Origin: CAWBRT01 sp963696525
GTDB taxonomy: Bacteria > Acidobacteriota > Terriglobia > Terriglobales > Acidobacteriaceae
Direction of reading: 5' to 3'
Length of the DNA: 64,000 bases
Assembly (NCBI GenBank): GCA_963696525.1
Contig: CAVOKO010000012.1
Span: forward strand, 310,001-374,000
Below are positions 52,700 through 61,710 of this stretch, piece after piece. The notes beneath the pieces were generated by a model. The model had not been told where the DNA came from and searched no databases. It saw only the letters and a list, made by a program, of their open reading frames with translations. The position numbers and the translations under genes are program-made. Numbering within the stretch: position 1 is the first letter of the stretch; every line of letters begins with the position of its first letter.

Positions 52700-54232
52700 T
52701 TATGCTCCCATGCCATTTTGTTGGGCAGAGCCGCCCAGAGCGCAGCTCAGAATCTTCTGTTGGCTGGCCTCTGCGCGCGTAAACTCACCGGCGATGCGTC
52801 CCTCGCGCATGACGATGATGCGATCGCTCATGCCAAGAATTTCGGGCAGCTCCGATGAGATCATCAGGATGGCCGCACCCCGCTTCACCAGTTCACCCAT
52901 CAACTGATAGACCTCGACCTTGGCGCCAACGTCGACACCGCGTGTCGGCTCGTCAAACAGGAAGATATCGGCTTCGACTCCGAGCCACTTGGCGATCACC
53001 GTCTTCTGCTGATTGCCACCGCTCAAGTACATCGCCCAGCGATCCATGTTCGGAGTTGCAATACGCAACGAGTCAGCATATCCCTGCGCCGTTCTTTTCT
53101 CGCTTCCCAAGTCGAGAATGCCGATGCGCGAAAAGCGCTTGATCATGCTCAGGGTAATGTTGTGTTTCACGGAGATGGTCGGCAGAATTCCCTGCCGCTT
53201 GCGGTCCTCCGGCACCAACGCCAGACGCGCGCGGATGGCCTGAGAGGGCGACTTGATCTCTGTCCGCTGACCACGCACCAGGATTTGCCCGCTATCGATC
53301 TTGTCGACGCCGAAAATGGCGCGCGCCATCTCAGTGCGTCTGGAGCCGACCAGCCCGGCAACTCCCAGAATTTCACCCCGTCGCAGGTGGAAGCTGACGC
53401 CGTGCAACACGCCTTTGCGCCGCAGATTCTCCACCCGCAAGACTTCCTCTCCCGGCTCGACACCGAATTTAGGAAACTTGTCCTTCAAATCGCGTCCGAC
53501 CATCATTCGAATGAGTTCGTCGACCGGAGTGCCGGCAACGAGCACGGTGGCCACCACGGCACCATCGCGCAGAATGGTGGCGCGATCGCCGATTCTCTTC
53601 ACTTCTTCCAGGCGATGCGAAATGTAAATAATGGCAATGCCGCGCTGCTTAAAATCGTGGATCATCTTGAAAAGATGATCGATTTCGTGGGCCGTCAGCA
53701 CCGCCGTCGGCTCGTCCATGACGATGACTCTGGCATTCAACGAGAGCGCTTTGGCAATTTCCACCATCTGCTGCTGCGCTATGCCCAAGCGCTTGACGAT
53801 GATTTCAGGAGCGACCTGAATGTCGAATGCGGACAAGACCTCGCGCGTCTGCTGCAACAGTTTCTTACGGTCGACGATGCCGAGCCTGCGATTGAGCAGC
53901 GGCTCGCGCCCCAGGAAGATGTTTTCTGCGACGCTCATCTCGGGCACGAGATTGAATTCCTGGTAGATGGTGCTGACCCCCAGCTTCTGCGCATCGTGAG
54001 GACTGCGGATATGCACCGGTTTGCCCTCGAACAAAATCTCGCCCGAGTCTGGGGAATAAACGCCGGAAAGGACTTTGATGAGCGTGGACTTGCCCGCCCC
54101 ATTTTCGCCGAGCAGCACATGCACCTCGGCAGGCCGCGCATCGAGGTCCACGCCCTTGAGCGCCAGGACGCCAGGAAAATGCTTGACGATCCCGCGCATT
54201 TCAACAAAAGGTCTGATTTCTTCTGCGCTCAT
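52700..54232 (-). CDS. Sugar ABC transporter ATP-binding protein (RbsA-like, double ATPase)
   Basis: A 510-residue fused pair of ATPase domains. Domain 1 has Walker A GENGAGKST, Q-loop IYQEFNLVPEMSVAENIFLG, the usual weak signature LGIAQQQMVEIAKAL and Walker B VIVMDEPTAVL. Domain 2 lacks Walker A lysine (AGLVGSRRTEMARAIFG), as in all RbsA/MglA proteins, but keeps signature LSGGNQQKTVIAKWL and FLFDEPTRGVDVGAK. AGGGATTA precedes the ATG. It is the first gene of the importer operon; the ligand is probably a monosaccharide or polyol. Confidence 0.93.
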   Translation of the reverse strand: MSAEEIRPFVEMRGIVKHFPGVLALKGVDLDARPAEVHVLLGENGAGKSTLIKVLSGVYSPDSGEILFEGKPVHIRSPHDAQKLGVSTIYQEFNLVPEMSVAENIFLGREPLLNRRLGIVDRKKLLQQTREVLSAFDIQVAPEIIVKRLGIAQQQMVEIAKALSLNARVIVMDEPTAVLTAHEIDHLFKMIHDFKQRGIAIIYISHRLEEVKRIGDRATILRDGAVVATVLVAGTPVDELIRMMVGRDLKDKFPKFGVEPGEEVLRVENLRRKGVLHGVSFHLRRGEILGVAGLVGSRRTEMARAIFGVDKIDSGQILVRGQRTEIKSPSQAIRARLALVPEDRKRQGILPTISVKHNITLSMIKRFSRIGILDLGSEKRTAQGYADSLRIATPNMDRWAMYLSGGNQQKTVIAKWLGVEADIFLFDEPTRGVDVGAKVEVYQLMGELVKRGAAILMISSELPEILGMSDRIIVMREGRIAGEFTRAEASQQKILSCALGGSAQQNGMGA

Positions 54233-55093
54233 TAATCCCTAGGGGATGCCGTTGAGCCGGGAGGTGCGCGGGAACGGAGGCCCCCGCCGCGCACTTTCAA
54301 CGTCTGAACGACACCGGTGCCACGCTTTGGGAAAATGTGTTGGAGTTACTGATTAATACATCCCGGCTTTGTTCGCAAGGTGTCCGCCACGCGACCACCA
54401 ACTCCGAGGTACCCTCCGGAGGACGCCCAAAGCACTGCCTCAAAGGTGCCGCAATGTTATGCAGCAGAGCGCCTACTGTCAAGGGTCTCGGGCAAAACTT
54501 CCTTTTGGACTCGAAAACGCGTAGTAGACGCTGAAGAGCGTCATTCTGAGCGACCCAACCGGCGAAGAATCTGCTTTATGCGAGAAGAAGCAGCTCCTCT
54601 GCTGCTCCACCCCAACAACGGCCCGGATGTTGCCGGGAATCCCGACTCGCTCCGGATGACACTCGGGAGGGAGAGTAAAGAAGGCGTGAATTGATGCGCT
54701 CTTGCCTGCGAGGTGTTTGCTTCTGGTCTCCCGCTGGGCGGCTGCCAAGACAGCCACGACCAAAACGAGAAAGCAACCTTCCGAGTGAGCATACCCAGAA
54801 GGGACCAGATCCGACGCGTACGTTCGGAATTTCCGTTTTCAGCCTTGAATTACCACGGATTAAAGTGCTCGTGAGCGGTTTTGTAAGCGTGAAGATGGCC
54901 TGCGATTGAATACCGCGTGCAATTTGGGTTGCGCGGGCTCAGCCGGGAGTGGTCCACTTGGCGGATTGTGACCGGATGACAAGCAATTCGGAATTCGTAC
55001 CGAGAAACACCCCTCTCTTCTCCTACTGGTTGCAGAGCTGGCAGGCCGGCGGGTCCGCGGTCTAGTTAATATCGAGACGAATGCAATTTGGTA
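54233..55093. other. Intergenic region with REP/MITE-like element
   Basis: No gene is supported in this 861-bp stretch. Its left part should contain the promoter of the importer operon. The repeat at 54540-54660 is described separately. The remainder shows no recognisable structure. Confidence 0.5.
54540..54660. repeat. 121-bp element with inverted GTCATTCTGAGCGA-type ends
   Basis: The left end is GTCATTCTGAGCGA. The right end, read on the other strand, is GTCATCCGGAGCGA (11 of 14 identical). Left-end sequences of the kind GTCATTCTGAGCGA...GAAGAATC are common dispersed repeats in Acidobacteriota. With inverted ends and no coding capacity it behaves like a REP pair or MITE. Confidence 0.6.
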
Positions 55094-56284
55094 TCACGCG
55101 AACATTTTGCGCGCCATCTCCTCGCGTTCCTTCAAGCCATGGCTCTCAAACTCTGCGGCAACCTGCTCGAGTAGTTCGGGAATTTCCAGGTCCTGCGGAC
55201 ATTTCTCGACGCAGTCCCGGCAATGCGAGCACAGTGAGGCATAACCAGGCTGGCCCGATATTATTCCTCCCGTCAGCAAAACGTACTGGAAGGGCGCAGA
55301 ATCCTTCTGGCCGAAGGTATGAAAGGCATTGAACACCGAAAAGCACCCGGGAATATTGACGCTCGAAGGGCACGGCTGGCAGTAGCCGCAGCCGGTGCAG
55401 CCGACCTTCATGACTTCGCGGTATTTCTTGCTCACGCGGGCGATCAGGCTGAGTTCCGCCTCGGCGAGTGAGTTCGGGCGGGCATCCGACGCGATCTTCA
55501 GGTTCTCCTCGACCTGCGCCTCATCGTTCATCCCTGACAGAACGACGTTGACCTCCGGGTGATTCCAAACCCAGCGCAGAGCCCACTCGGCAGGAGTCCG
55601 GCGCTTTCCGGCTTCCTGCCAGAGAGCCTCGATGGCAGGAGGTTGGGGGGTTATGGCCAGCGCGCCGCCGCGCAGGGGTTCCATCACGATCACTCCCAGG
55701 CCTTTCGAGGCAGCGTACTTCAGTCCTTCCGTGCCGGCTTGGTTCTCTTCGTCGAGAAAGTTGTATTGAATCTGGCAGAATTTCCATGGGTAGGCGTCAA
55801 CGATGCGCTTAAAGTCCTTGCGAAGCCCGTGAAATGAAAAGCCGGGATTCGCGATTCTTCCATCCGCCTGCGCCCGGTCGAGAAAGTCCGCAACCCCAAG
55901 CGCCGCGACCCGGTCCCAGGTATTTCCGTTAAGCGAGTGGACCAGATAGTAGTCGATGTGCGACGTGGCCAGCTTCTTCAACTGCGCATCGAGAAACCTG
56001 TCCATGTCAGCGCGGCTCTGAACAATCCAGCTCGGCAGCTTCGTCGCAAGTTTCACGCGCTCGCGATAACCGTTCGCGAGGGCCCGGCCGACAAACGGCT
56101 CGCTTTCGCCTGCATGATAAGGCCAGGCAGTATCGATGTAGTTCACCCCATGATCAATGGCGTAGCGGATCTGGCGCGTCGCCCGTTCTTCGTCGATCCG
56201 GTTGTCTTTCTGCGGTAGCCTCATGCAGCCGAACCCCAAGATCGACAGCTCATCACCTGTCTTTGTTATCTTTCTAAAAAGCAT
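55094..56284 (-). CDS. Aldo/keto reductase with C-terminal 4Fe-4S domain
   Basis: A 396-residue fusion. Residues 1-270 are an AKR barrel (YIDTAWPYHAGES with Asp and Tyr, LATKLPSW with Lys, DYYLVHSLN with His). Residues 290-390 hold two ferredoxin-type cysteine sets, CTGCGYCQPCP and CSHCRDCVEKCP. Family members (COG1453) are thought to couple carbonyl reduction or oxidation to ferredoxin-like electron carriers. AAGGTGAATGG precedes ATG 56284. It is monocistronic; substrate unknown. Confidence 0.9.
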   Translation of the reverse strand: MLFRKITKTGDELSILGFGCMRLPQKDNRIDEERATRQIRYAIDHGVNYIDTAWPYHAGESEPFVGRALANGYRERVKLATKLPSWIVQSRADMDRFLDAQLKKLATSHIDYYLVHSLNGNTWDRVAALGVADFLDRAQADGRIANPGFSFHGLRKDFKRIVDAYPWKFCQIQYNFLDEENQAGTEGLKYAASKGLGVIVMEPLRGGALAITPQPPAIEALWQEAGKRRTPAEWALRWVWNHPEVNVVLSGMNDEAQVEENLKIASDARPNSLAEAELSLIARVSKKYREVMKVGCTGCGYCQPCPSSVNIPGCFSVFNAFHTFGQKDSAPFQYVLLTGGIISGQPGYASLCSHCRDCVEKCPQDLEIPELLEQVAAEFESHGLKEREEMARKMFA

Positions 56285-56644
56285 CCATTCACCTTTCTAT
56301 AAGTGCCGAACTAATCTCATTTAGTTTATGCAATCACTGAAAATGGCGCCATGCAAGAGACACCATATTGCATTCGATTTGCGCCATGAAATGCGTCTCG
56401 ATTTGGTCAGCACGGTACCAAGTCGGCTGCAATCGGGGAAGGTCGTGTCCGATTGCAGTGCGGAAGTTATGAAGCGCCAAGCGGGCAAAAGTCGGTTTGT
56501 GGGAGACCTAACCGGATTAGGAAAGACAAGCGCCCTTCACGACGCTCATTCTTGGGCAAAATCACTCGCAACGGGGTTCGGTGTGCCTTGCCGTGTCGTT
56601 TTGGTTGCAGGGTTCGTAATCGATGCGGGATATAATCCGCAAAC
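56285..56644. promoter_or_regulatory. Divergent intergenic region
   Basis: These 360 bp separate the leftward reductase and the rightward membrane-protein gene, so they should hold both promoters. A 106-codon frame at 56328-56648 (+) is not convincing. I see no strong dyad. Confidence 0.35.
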
Positions 56645-59137
56645 ATGAAACGCGCTTCCATCTTTGGAACGATTTTTCTTGGACTCTTTGGCTTGCCCTT
56701 TCTCGGCATGGGCTTGGCGTTCATGTTCAAGTCCGCCTCGCGCGGAGGAACTCAGGGCTGGATGGGCGCCATCTTTGGCCTCTTCTTCGCCTGCATCGGA
56801 CTCCTTTTGATCACGATGGCGGTCGTAGGAGTTCGAATCAGCAAGCAGCAGGACGCCGCGCGGGCAGCGAACCCGGACAAGCCTTGGCTGTGGCGCAAAG
56901 ATTGGGCCGAAGGAAGAGTAAATGGGCGCGATCCCCGTGCGAATATCACCGCTTGGGTATTCACAGCATTCTGGGATGTCATGAGCGCACTGGTTGCGTT
57001 TACGGTTCTGCCGAAGCTGCTAAAAGGCGGCGATCCAAAGGCAATTCTCGCGGCAATTTTTCCCCTCGCCGGAATATTCATTACGGCGTTCGCCATGCGA
57101 GGAACGCTTCGGATCTGGCGATATGGAAGGACGTCGTTCTGGTGCGACTCCGTTCCGTTCAGCCCCGGCGGGCGCGTTAAGGGCTTCATCCATCTGAAAC
57201 TCCCGACATCTACTCCGCATGGCATTGATCTCCGGCTCTCCTGCAAGAGGCGCATCGTAACCGGCTCGGGAAAAAACAGGAGCGTCCGCGAACTCGTGCT
57301 CTGGCAGGAAGAGAAAAACATTCCTGCAGAATCGGTGATGCACGGACTGCAGGATGCCCAATTGCCGGTGGAGTTCGCGCTCCCAGCTGACGCCTACGAG
57401 ACCGACGGACATAATCCAGACGATCGCGTGTACTGGCAGCTGCATGCAGGGGCCGATGTTCCCGGTGTCGATTTTAGCGACAGCTATGAACTGCCGGTGT
57501 TTGGTAAGCAGGCATCGGCCGACGTAGCATCAGAGACGGCAAAATCGTTCGGTGCGTCACCTGCGAAATCTGCCGCCCAACCAGAGGCGGAGTCTCCAGC
57601 GCCGGCCCCAGCCACGACGCACGTCGTCTATCGCGAAGACGAGCAGGGAACCAGCTTCTACTTCCCACCGTTAAGGAATCACACACAAGCTGTAGGTGTG
57701 GTGGCATTCGCAACCATATGGAGCGCGGTCGTCTATTTTCTATGGATCGATCAGCATGCGCCCTGGCTCTTCCGGATTGTGTTTTCGTTGTGCGAAATAC
57801 TGGTCGGCTACATGCTCCTGAGTGTCGTGTTCGGTAGCGCATTGATTCGCGTTGGCGCAGGCGTACTGCAGATACGAAGGGCGATGCTCGGACTCGGGTC
57901 GTGGCAGGAGATCCCTCTCAATGAAGTTGGATCGATTTTGCCGTTGAGCCAGGGACAACCCAATACCTCCGGTGAAGTGCTTTACGGAATCAGCATCAAG
58001 AAGAGTGATGGTCGGGAGATCAAGCTGATAGCGAATTCCCTCTCAACAGTCGAGGCGCGCTGGATTGTTTCCACCTTGGAGCGCGCGATGGGCCGCAAGC
58101 AGGATACGCGGGTTCAGTTCCAATCCATCTATGGAGCGCCACCCCAAAGCAGGCCGGGATTTGTAGGTGCAGGCCAGGTCAACGTTCCTCTTAAGTTCAA
58201 GAGGTCGCCGAGGTTCGTTGGTGTGATCGGCTTTGCGGTCTGGCTGCTTTTTATGGGATCTATGTTCTACCGCGGCTTCTCTCATTCCGCGAGAAAGGGA
58301 GCGGCTCGATCATCATCGGCAACTTCCTCTCGATCTGCAATTCTCATCGGCCCGATGACCGATAAAGATGTCGTGAGGATCTCTGCGTTTCCGGCACAGC
58401 AACAAGCGGAAGAGTTACTGGCTAGAAGTCTCGGGCATGACGAGCGCGCGCTGAAAATGTTCGAACAAAGGATCGAAGGTTGGACCAGCAACGTGCGACT
58501 CACCGATCGCATGAAGCAACTGGACGCGCAGGCAAGTTATTCAACAGACCTCCGCGTGCGTCAGGCGGATGCGGATCTGTGGCTGGCCATGGAGGGCTGG
58601 CACCGCAACCAAGAAGCTGTGGACGCGCTGCTGCGACGTGCCGAGCAGGACCAGCAGTATCGTCCGACTGCCTATTACTTTCTCGGGATGGAAGGCAGTC
58701 GCGGCATCGCTACCGCGCACGCCTTTGCTGTCCTGCGGGACCGCGCGCGGAACGATTCCGATCCGGTCGTCCGCCAATGGGCCGTCGAGGGCCTGCGGTT
58801 TTTCAAAACCGATGATGCCCTTGAAGTGCTCTATCAATCCTTCACGCAGGATGCAAGTTACACGGTGCGGGATCGTGCCGGATGCAACCTATCGGATTGC
58901 GGCATCTTTACCCGTGCGCAGAGGATGCGGTTAGTGCCGAGGCTGATTGAACTGGCAAATGATCGCAGTCTGAAACCACAAATGCGCAACCGGGTATTCA
59001 TGGCCCTGCGAGAGATCACCGATGTTTCGCTGCCGCCGGATGCGAGCGCGTGGCGAAGCTGGTATGCGCAGCACGGCGCAGAAAAAGCGGCGGATTTCGA
59101 GGCTTTGCCGTGGTATCAGGTCCGTGGCGATCAGTAG
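56645..59137 (+). CDS. Large membrane protein with HEAT-like repeats, function unknown
   Basis: An 830-residue protein not recognised as a named family. Two hydrophobic spans near residues 7-28 and 42-62 (FGTIFLGLFGLPFLGMGLAF, MGAIFGLFFACIGLLLITMA) are followed by a third pair around 100-155. A beta-rich soluble part spans 165-290, and an Ala/Pro linker lies near 300-330. Two spans follow near 350-395 and one near 530-550. The C-terminus (560-830) has helical repeats such as RNDSDPVVRQWAVEGLRFFK and DASYTVRDRAGCNLSDCGIF typical of HEAT repeats. Such proteins are often scaffolds. It is monocistronic. Confidence 0.7.
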   Translation: MKRASIFGTIFLGLFGLPFLGMGLAFMFKSASRGGTQGWMGAIFGLFFACIGLLLITMAVVGVRISKQQDAARAANPDKPWLWRKDWAEGRVNGRDPRANITAWVFTAFWDVMSALVAFTVLPKLLKGGDPKAILAAIFPLAGIFITAFAMRGTLRIWRYGRTSFWCDSVPFSPGGRVKGFIHLKLPTSTPHGIDLRLSCKRRIVTGSGKNRSVRELVLWQEEKNIPAESVMHGLQDAQLPVEFALPADAYETDGHNPDDRVYWQLHAGADVPGVDFSDSYELPVFGKQASADVASETAKSFGASPAKSAAQPEAESPAPAPATTHVVYREDEQGTSFYFPPLRNHTQAVGVVAFATIWSAVVYFLWIDQHAPWLFRIVFSLCEILVGYMLLSVVFGSALIRVGAGVLQIRRAMLGLGSWQEIPLNEVGSILPLSQGQPNTSGEVLYGISIKKSDGREIKLIANSLSTVEARWIVSTLERAMGRKQDTRVQFQSIYGAPPQSRPGFVGAGQVNVPLKFKRSPRFVGVIGFAVWLLFMGSMFYRGFSHSARKGAARSSSATSSRSAILIGPMTDKDVVRISAFPAQQQAEELLARSLGHDERALKMFEQRIEGWTSNVRLTDRMKQLDAQASYSTDLRVRQADADLWLAMEGWHRNQEAVDALLRRAEQDQQYRPTAYYFLGMEGSRGIATAHAFAVLRDRARNDSDPVVRQWAVEGLRFFKTDDALEVLYQSFTQDASYTVRDRAGCNLSDCGIFTRAQRMRLVPRLIELANDRSLKPQMRNRVFMALREITDVSLPPDASAWRSWYAQHGAEKAADFEALPWYQVRGDQ

Positions 59138-59248
59138 CAGGCGTGTTCTCCGGCGCGCGGTTGGCGAAGATCCTGCCATGATTGCTGACAGTTCTTGTAG
59201 AGATGGCTTCGCTCGAGGCCTTAGGTTCGCACGCGAATGGTGAACCGA

Positions 59249-59323
59249 TCAACCCGAACGCAGTATGACAGGTACCGAGTGCTGAACGAGCCAACTATTC
59301 TGAAGCCAGCTTTGCAAGCTCAC
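59249..59323 (-). pseudogene. HEPN-domain gene, 5' remnant
   Basis: GTG 59323 begins VSLQSWLQNSWLVQH, matching the HEPN start at 18391 (MSLQSWLQNGWLVQH). Homology then ends and the frame closes after 24 residues. The break lies about 100 bp after the stop of the membrane-protein gene. Confidence 0.7.
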
Positions 59324-59546
59324 CTTCGGTTCCCAGCAAGAAAGTTTTCTTCTCTCTCATCACACTACGCAAGACGTGGTTCCCAGCTCTTAGCTTTGAT
59401 TGGAATTCGGCTACAGGAAAAACGGTCACGGTAATTTCTCTGGCAAGCATTCTCTGCACTGAGGCCAATGCGGATACGATCTCGCTGAATGGTGTGAAGC
59501 TCGTCCGGGACAACGCCATCGCAAAGGTCGCCTCCGCCGTGAACAA
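59295..59546 (-). pseudogene. MNT-type nucleotidyltransferase, C-terminal half
   Basis: The frame FSEIVSALASVQRMLAREIT followed by EFQSKLRAGNHVLRSVMREK and FLLGTEGELAKLAS matches the C-terminal half of wHTH-nucleotidyltransferase antitoxins. The catalytic GSxxRG...DxD part and the winged helix are missing or frame-shattered upstream (toward 59600). The gene overlaps the HEPN start by 29 bp. It is a second, independent copy of the pair whose other remnant is at 18325-18839; DNA identity over the shared 110 bp is about 80%. Confidence 0.7.
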
Positions 59547-59679
59547 GCCAGGCCGGCGACCGGTCCCGCCTCGGCCTAGGCTGCGCGAGTATAATATTCC
59601 GCGTCGACCTTACTAAGAAAGGTGCACCCACGTTCGCGACAAGCGCGCCAAACTCGATCTTGAACTTTTCGTCCTGGCC

Positions 59680-60171
59680 TTGTTAGAGCAAGGCGTAAAG
59701 ACGCCGTATCGCCTTCAGGCGGAAGCCGGCCTTTCTCCGGGCGCGACACTGCCAGTGCTTACTCGGCTGCAGCTGGCTGGACGTGTTCGGCGCGGTAAGT
59801 CTGGACCGCGTCGCCGTGCCGAATACGAAATTACTGCAGCGGGACGTACCTTTTTGAAAAACCAATGGCCCACGCTGATGGACGGGTCGGTTCCACCGGA
59901 GATCGAATCGACCTTTCGAGTCGCCGCCCTCGTTTTCTTTTCTGGTGCCGACCAGGGCGCTGTTTCGAATTACCTGATGATGGCTGCTAACCACCGGCGG
60001 CAAGAATGCCAGGAGCGAAAAAGTAATGCAAAATTACCTTGGCGCTCGATTGAGGGCATGGCTGATCTTTATGATCGGATGCGGCAGATGCACGCAACCG
60101 CCCGGTTAAGTACGGAAGCAAAGATCTTGCGAAATCTAGCTGTTCAGATCAAGAAGCTGGGCCGACGTTAG
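59680..60171 (+). CDS. PadR-like winged-helix regulator, start unclear
   Basis: The frame encodes a winged helix (VKTPYRLQAEAGLSPGATLP, LQLAGRVRRGKSGPRRRAEY, ITAAGRTFLKNQW) followed by a helical C-terminal domain with a basic end. This resembles PadR-like repressors. Homology extends upstream of TTG 59680 through VRDKRAKLDLELFVLALLEQ from about 59632, yet no ATG/GTG lies in that frame before a stop. A GTG at about 59620 in another frame suggests a one-base indel, or a rare start codon is used. It may therefore be a recently damaged gene. Confidence 0.6.
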   Translation: MLEQGVKTPYRLQAEAGLSPGATLPVLTRLQLAGRVRRGKSGPRRRAEYEITAAGRTFLKNQWPTLMDGSVPPEIESTFRVAALVFFSGADQGAVSNYLMMAANHRRQECQERKSNAKLPWRSIEGMADLYDRMRQMHATARLSTEAKILRNLAVQIKKLGRR

Positions 60172-60210
60172 CGTCGCTTTACAGGCAACCGTCACTGTCC
60201 ACCGTTTCAT

Positions 60211-60411
60211 CTCCATCTCCTACTCGCCAGCTTTGCCGGATTTCGCGAAGGCGAGTTGCGCGGGGCGCTCTGGGAGAACTACACGGGCGACGAGATCCGC
60301 GTCTCCAAGTCCGTGTGGCGCAAGCATGTCAAAGGCCCGAAGTCCAAAGCCAGCAAAGCGCCAGTGCCGGTAATCGCGCCACTTGCCACCAAGCTGAACG
60401 AGTATCGCTGA
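60211..60411 (+). pseudogene. Tyrosine recombinase (phage integrase), fragment
   Basis: About 66 residues read LLLASFAGFREGELRGALWE, then RVSKSVWRKHVKG and SKAPVPVIAPLATKLNEYR before TGA. This is the start of the integrase catalytic domain with the first catalytic Arg in FREGELRG. The H-x-x-R and Tyr boxes are absent. It lies 40 bp after the regulator gene and marks an island edge. Confidence 0.7.
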
Positions 60412-60587
60412 TCCGGACGCGGTTAGCGCCATGCAGAAACTCGAACATGCAACCACAATGCAACTGGAGAGCACGATCAAGAAATCGGCAGGTCGGCTGC
60501 CGACTATGCAGAATGCGATGAGTCTTTTTTGCAGTAGCTTGTAGATTCTGGCGGAGGATGCAGTCCTGAGCGAACCGCTCTCTGGCC

Positions 60588-60701
60588 AAATTCCCTGCTA
60601 TCAGGGAAATATACAGGGAATTTTGCCGACCGATCGCCAATTTCAGAGTTAAATCGAACAGGGAATTATCACGAGCATATCAGGGAATTCGATTTCCCTG
60701 A
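60588..60701. repeat. CAGGGAA repeat array with two hairpins
   Basis: CAGGGAA or its complement occurs six times in 114 bp. The first two copies form TTCCCTG-CTAT-CAGGGAA and the last two form TCAGGGAA-TTCGAT-TTCCCTGA (60680-60701). Two direct copies lie between. Similar arrays are known next to integrase genes in other bacteria; their role is not established. Confidence 0.75.
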
Positions 60702-60744
60702 TGACTGGGATTGCAGTGGACTCTTCTTCGAAACTCTTGGGCGG

Positions 60745-60782
60745 CTTCCCAGAACGCGGTTTCGGGGGAACCTAGCCGACTT
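60745..60782 (+). repeat. Dispersed 38-bp repeat, copy 2
   Basis: Starts CTTCCCAGAACGCGGTTTC and ends CCTAGCCGACTT. It pairs with 45023-45060. Confidence 0.65.
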
Positions 60783-60859
60783 GTCAGTACCGATCTGGCG
60801 CGCCTCCCAGAAGCCCGTTTTAGGGGAACTATAAGCTCTGCCGCGTAAATCGGCACTAG

Positions 60860-61710
60860 AACCTATCTCATAAATGACGCTCGCGAGTAAATGCTTGCAT
60901 TGCGAGCGGAGTTGAAGCAAATCAGGTGCATGGCTGATCTCACGGATATGCAGTGGGAACGTCTCAAGCCCCTGGTGGAGTGGAACCAGAAACGGCGGCC
61001 CGATGGACGCGGCCGTCCCTGGAGCGATGCACGCCGAGCACTGAATGGTGTGCTATGGATTCTGCGAACAGGCGCCCCCTGGCAGGATCTTCCACCACGG
61101 TATGGGTCGTACCAGACCTGCCATCGGCGCTTCCAGCAATGGCAGCAAGCCGGCGTGCTGGACGGTATCTTGTGGGCGTTGTGCGAAGACCTGCTGGCGC
61201 GTGGGGAACTCGGGTTGGAGGAGACGTTCATCGATGCCTCCTTCGCGGGGGCAAAAAGGGGGGCGATCGCATTGGTCCAACACGCTGCGGCAAAGGGAGC
61301 AAGATCATGGCAATCGCGGACAGCCATGGTCTTCCTATCGCCGTCCGGGTTACAAGCGCTTCGCCGAATGAGTCCACCCTGGTCGAAGCCACGCTCGCCC
61401 AACGCCACGTCGCAGCCCTGCCCGAACGAATGATCGGCGACAAGGCTTACGACAGCGACCGATTGGATGAGCGGCTGCAGCAACAGCAAGGCGTCGAACT
61501 GATCGCGCCCAACCGGCGCAAGCGAAGGCGAACACAAGACGGGCGGCCACTTCGCCGCTACCTGCGACGCTGGAAGATCGAACGACTGTTCGCTTGGCTT
61601 AAGAACTTTCGCCGCCTGACCAGCCGTTGGGAGCGTCACGCCGTCAACTTCCTCGGCATGGTTCAGCTCGGCTGCGTGTTGATCTTGTTGAGGCATTTAT
61701 GAGACTGCCT
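60860..61710 (+). mobile_element. IS5-family insertion sequence, complete (851 bp)
   Basis: The left end AACCTATCTCATAAATG (60860-60876) and the right end AGGCAGTCTCATAAATG (61694-61710, other strand) match at 13 of 17 positions. CTAG flanks both sides (60856-60859 and 61711-61714) as a 4-bp target duplication. The element contains one transposase gene in two frames. Size, ends and CTAG target fit the IS427 subgroup of IS5. Confidence 0.88.
60930..61702 (+). CDS. IS5-family transposase, -1 frameshift product
   Basis: The first frame starts MADLTDMQWERLKPLVEWN (ATG 60930) and includes PWSDARRALNGVLWILRTGA, PPRYGSYQTCHRRFQQW and the first catalytic Asp in FIDASFAGAK. At AAAAAGGGGGG (61253-61263) translation must slip to the -1 frame, which continues SKIMAIADSHGLPIAV, GDKAYDSD (second Asp) and RRWKIERLFAWLKNFRRLTS (Glu) to the stop at 61702. 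This layout is the programmed frameshift expected in the IS427 group. The full DDE triad and ends suggest the element may still be active. Confidence 0.88.

Larger units (their letters stand above)
60412..60859. other. Non-coding island edge with short repeats
   Basis: It contains the CAGGGAA array (60588-60701) and 38-bp dispersed repeats (60745-60782 and a partial copy at about 60804-60830). No gene is supported. Confidence 0.5.

Noticed and set aside
51570..52907. 445-codon plus-strand frame opposite the sugar permease
   Set aside because: Very rich in Asp, Arg, His and Gln with no hydrophobic core; the permease on the minus strand is certain.
53162..54235. 357-codon plus-strand frame opposite the double ATPase
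   Set aside because: It is the antisense of conserved ATPase motifs; no independent evidence.
56328..56648. 106-codon frame in the divergent promoter region
   Set aside because: No ribosome site or family features; it overlaps the start of the membrane-protein gene and occupies the only space for two promoters.
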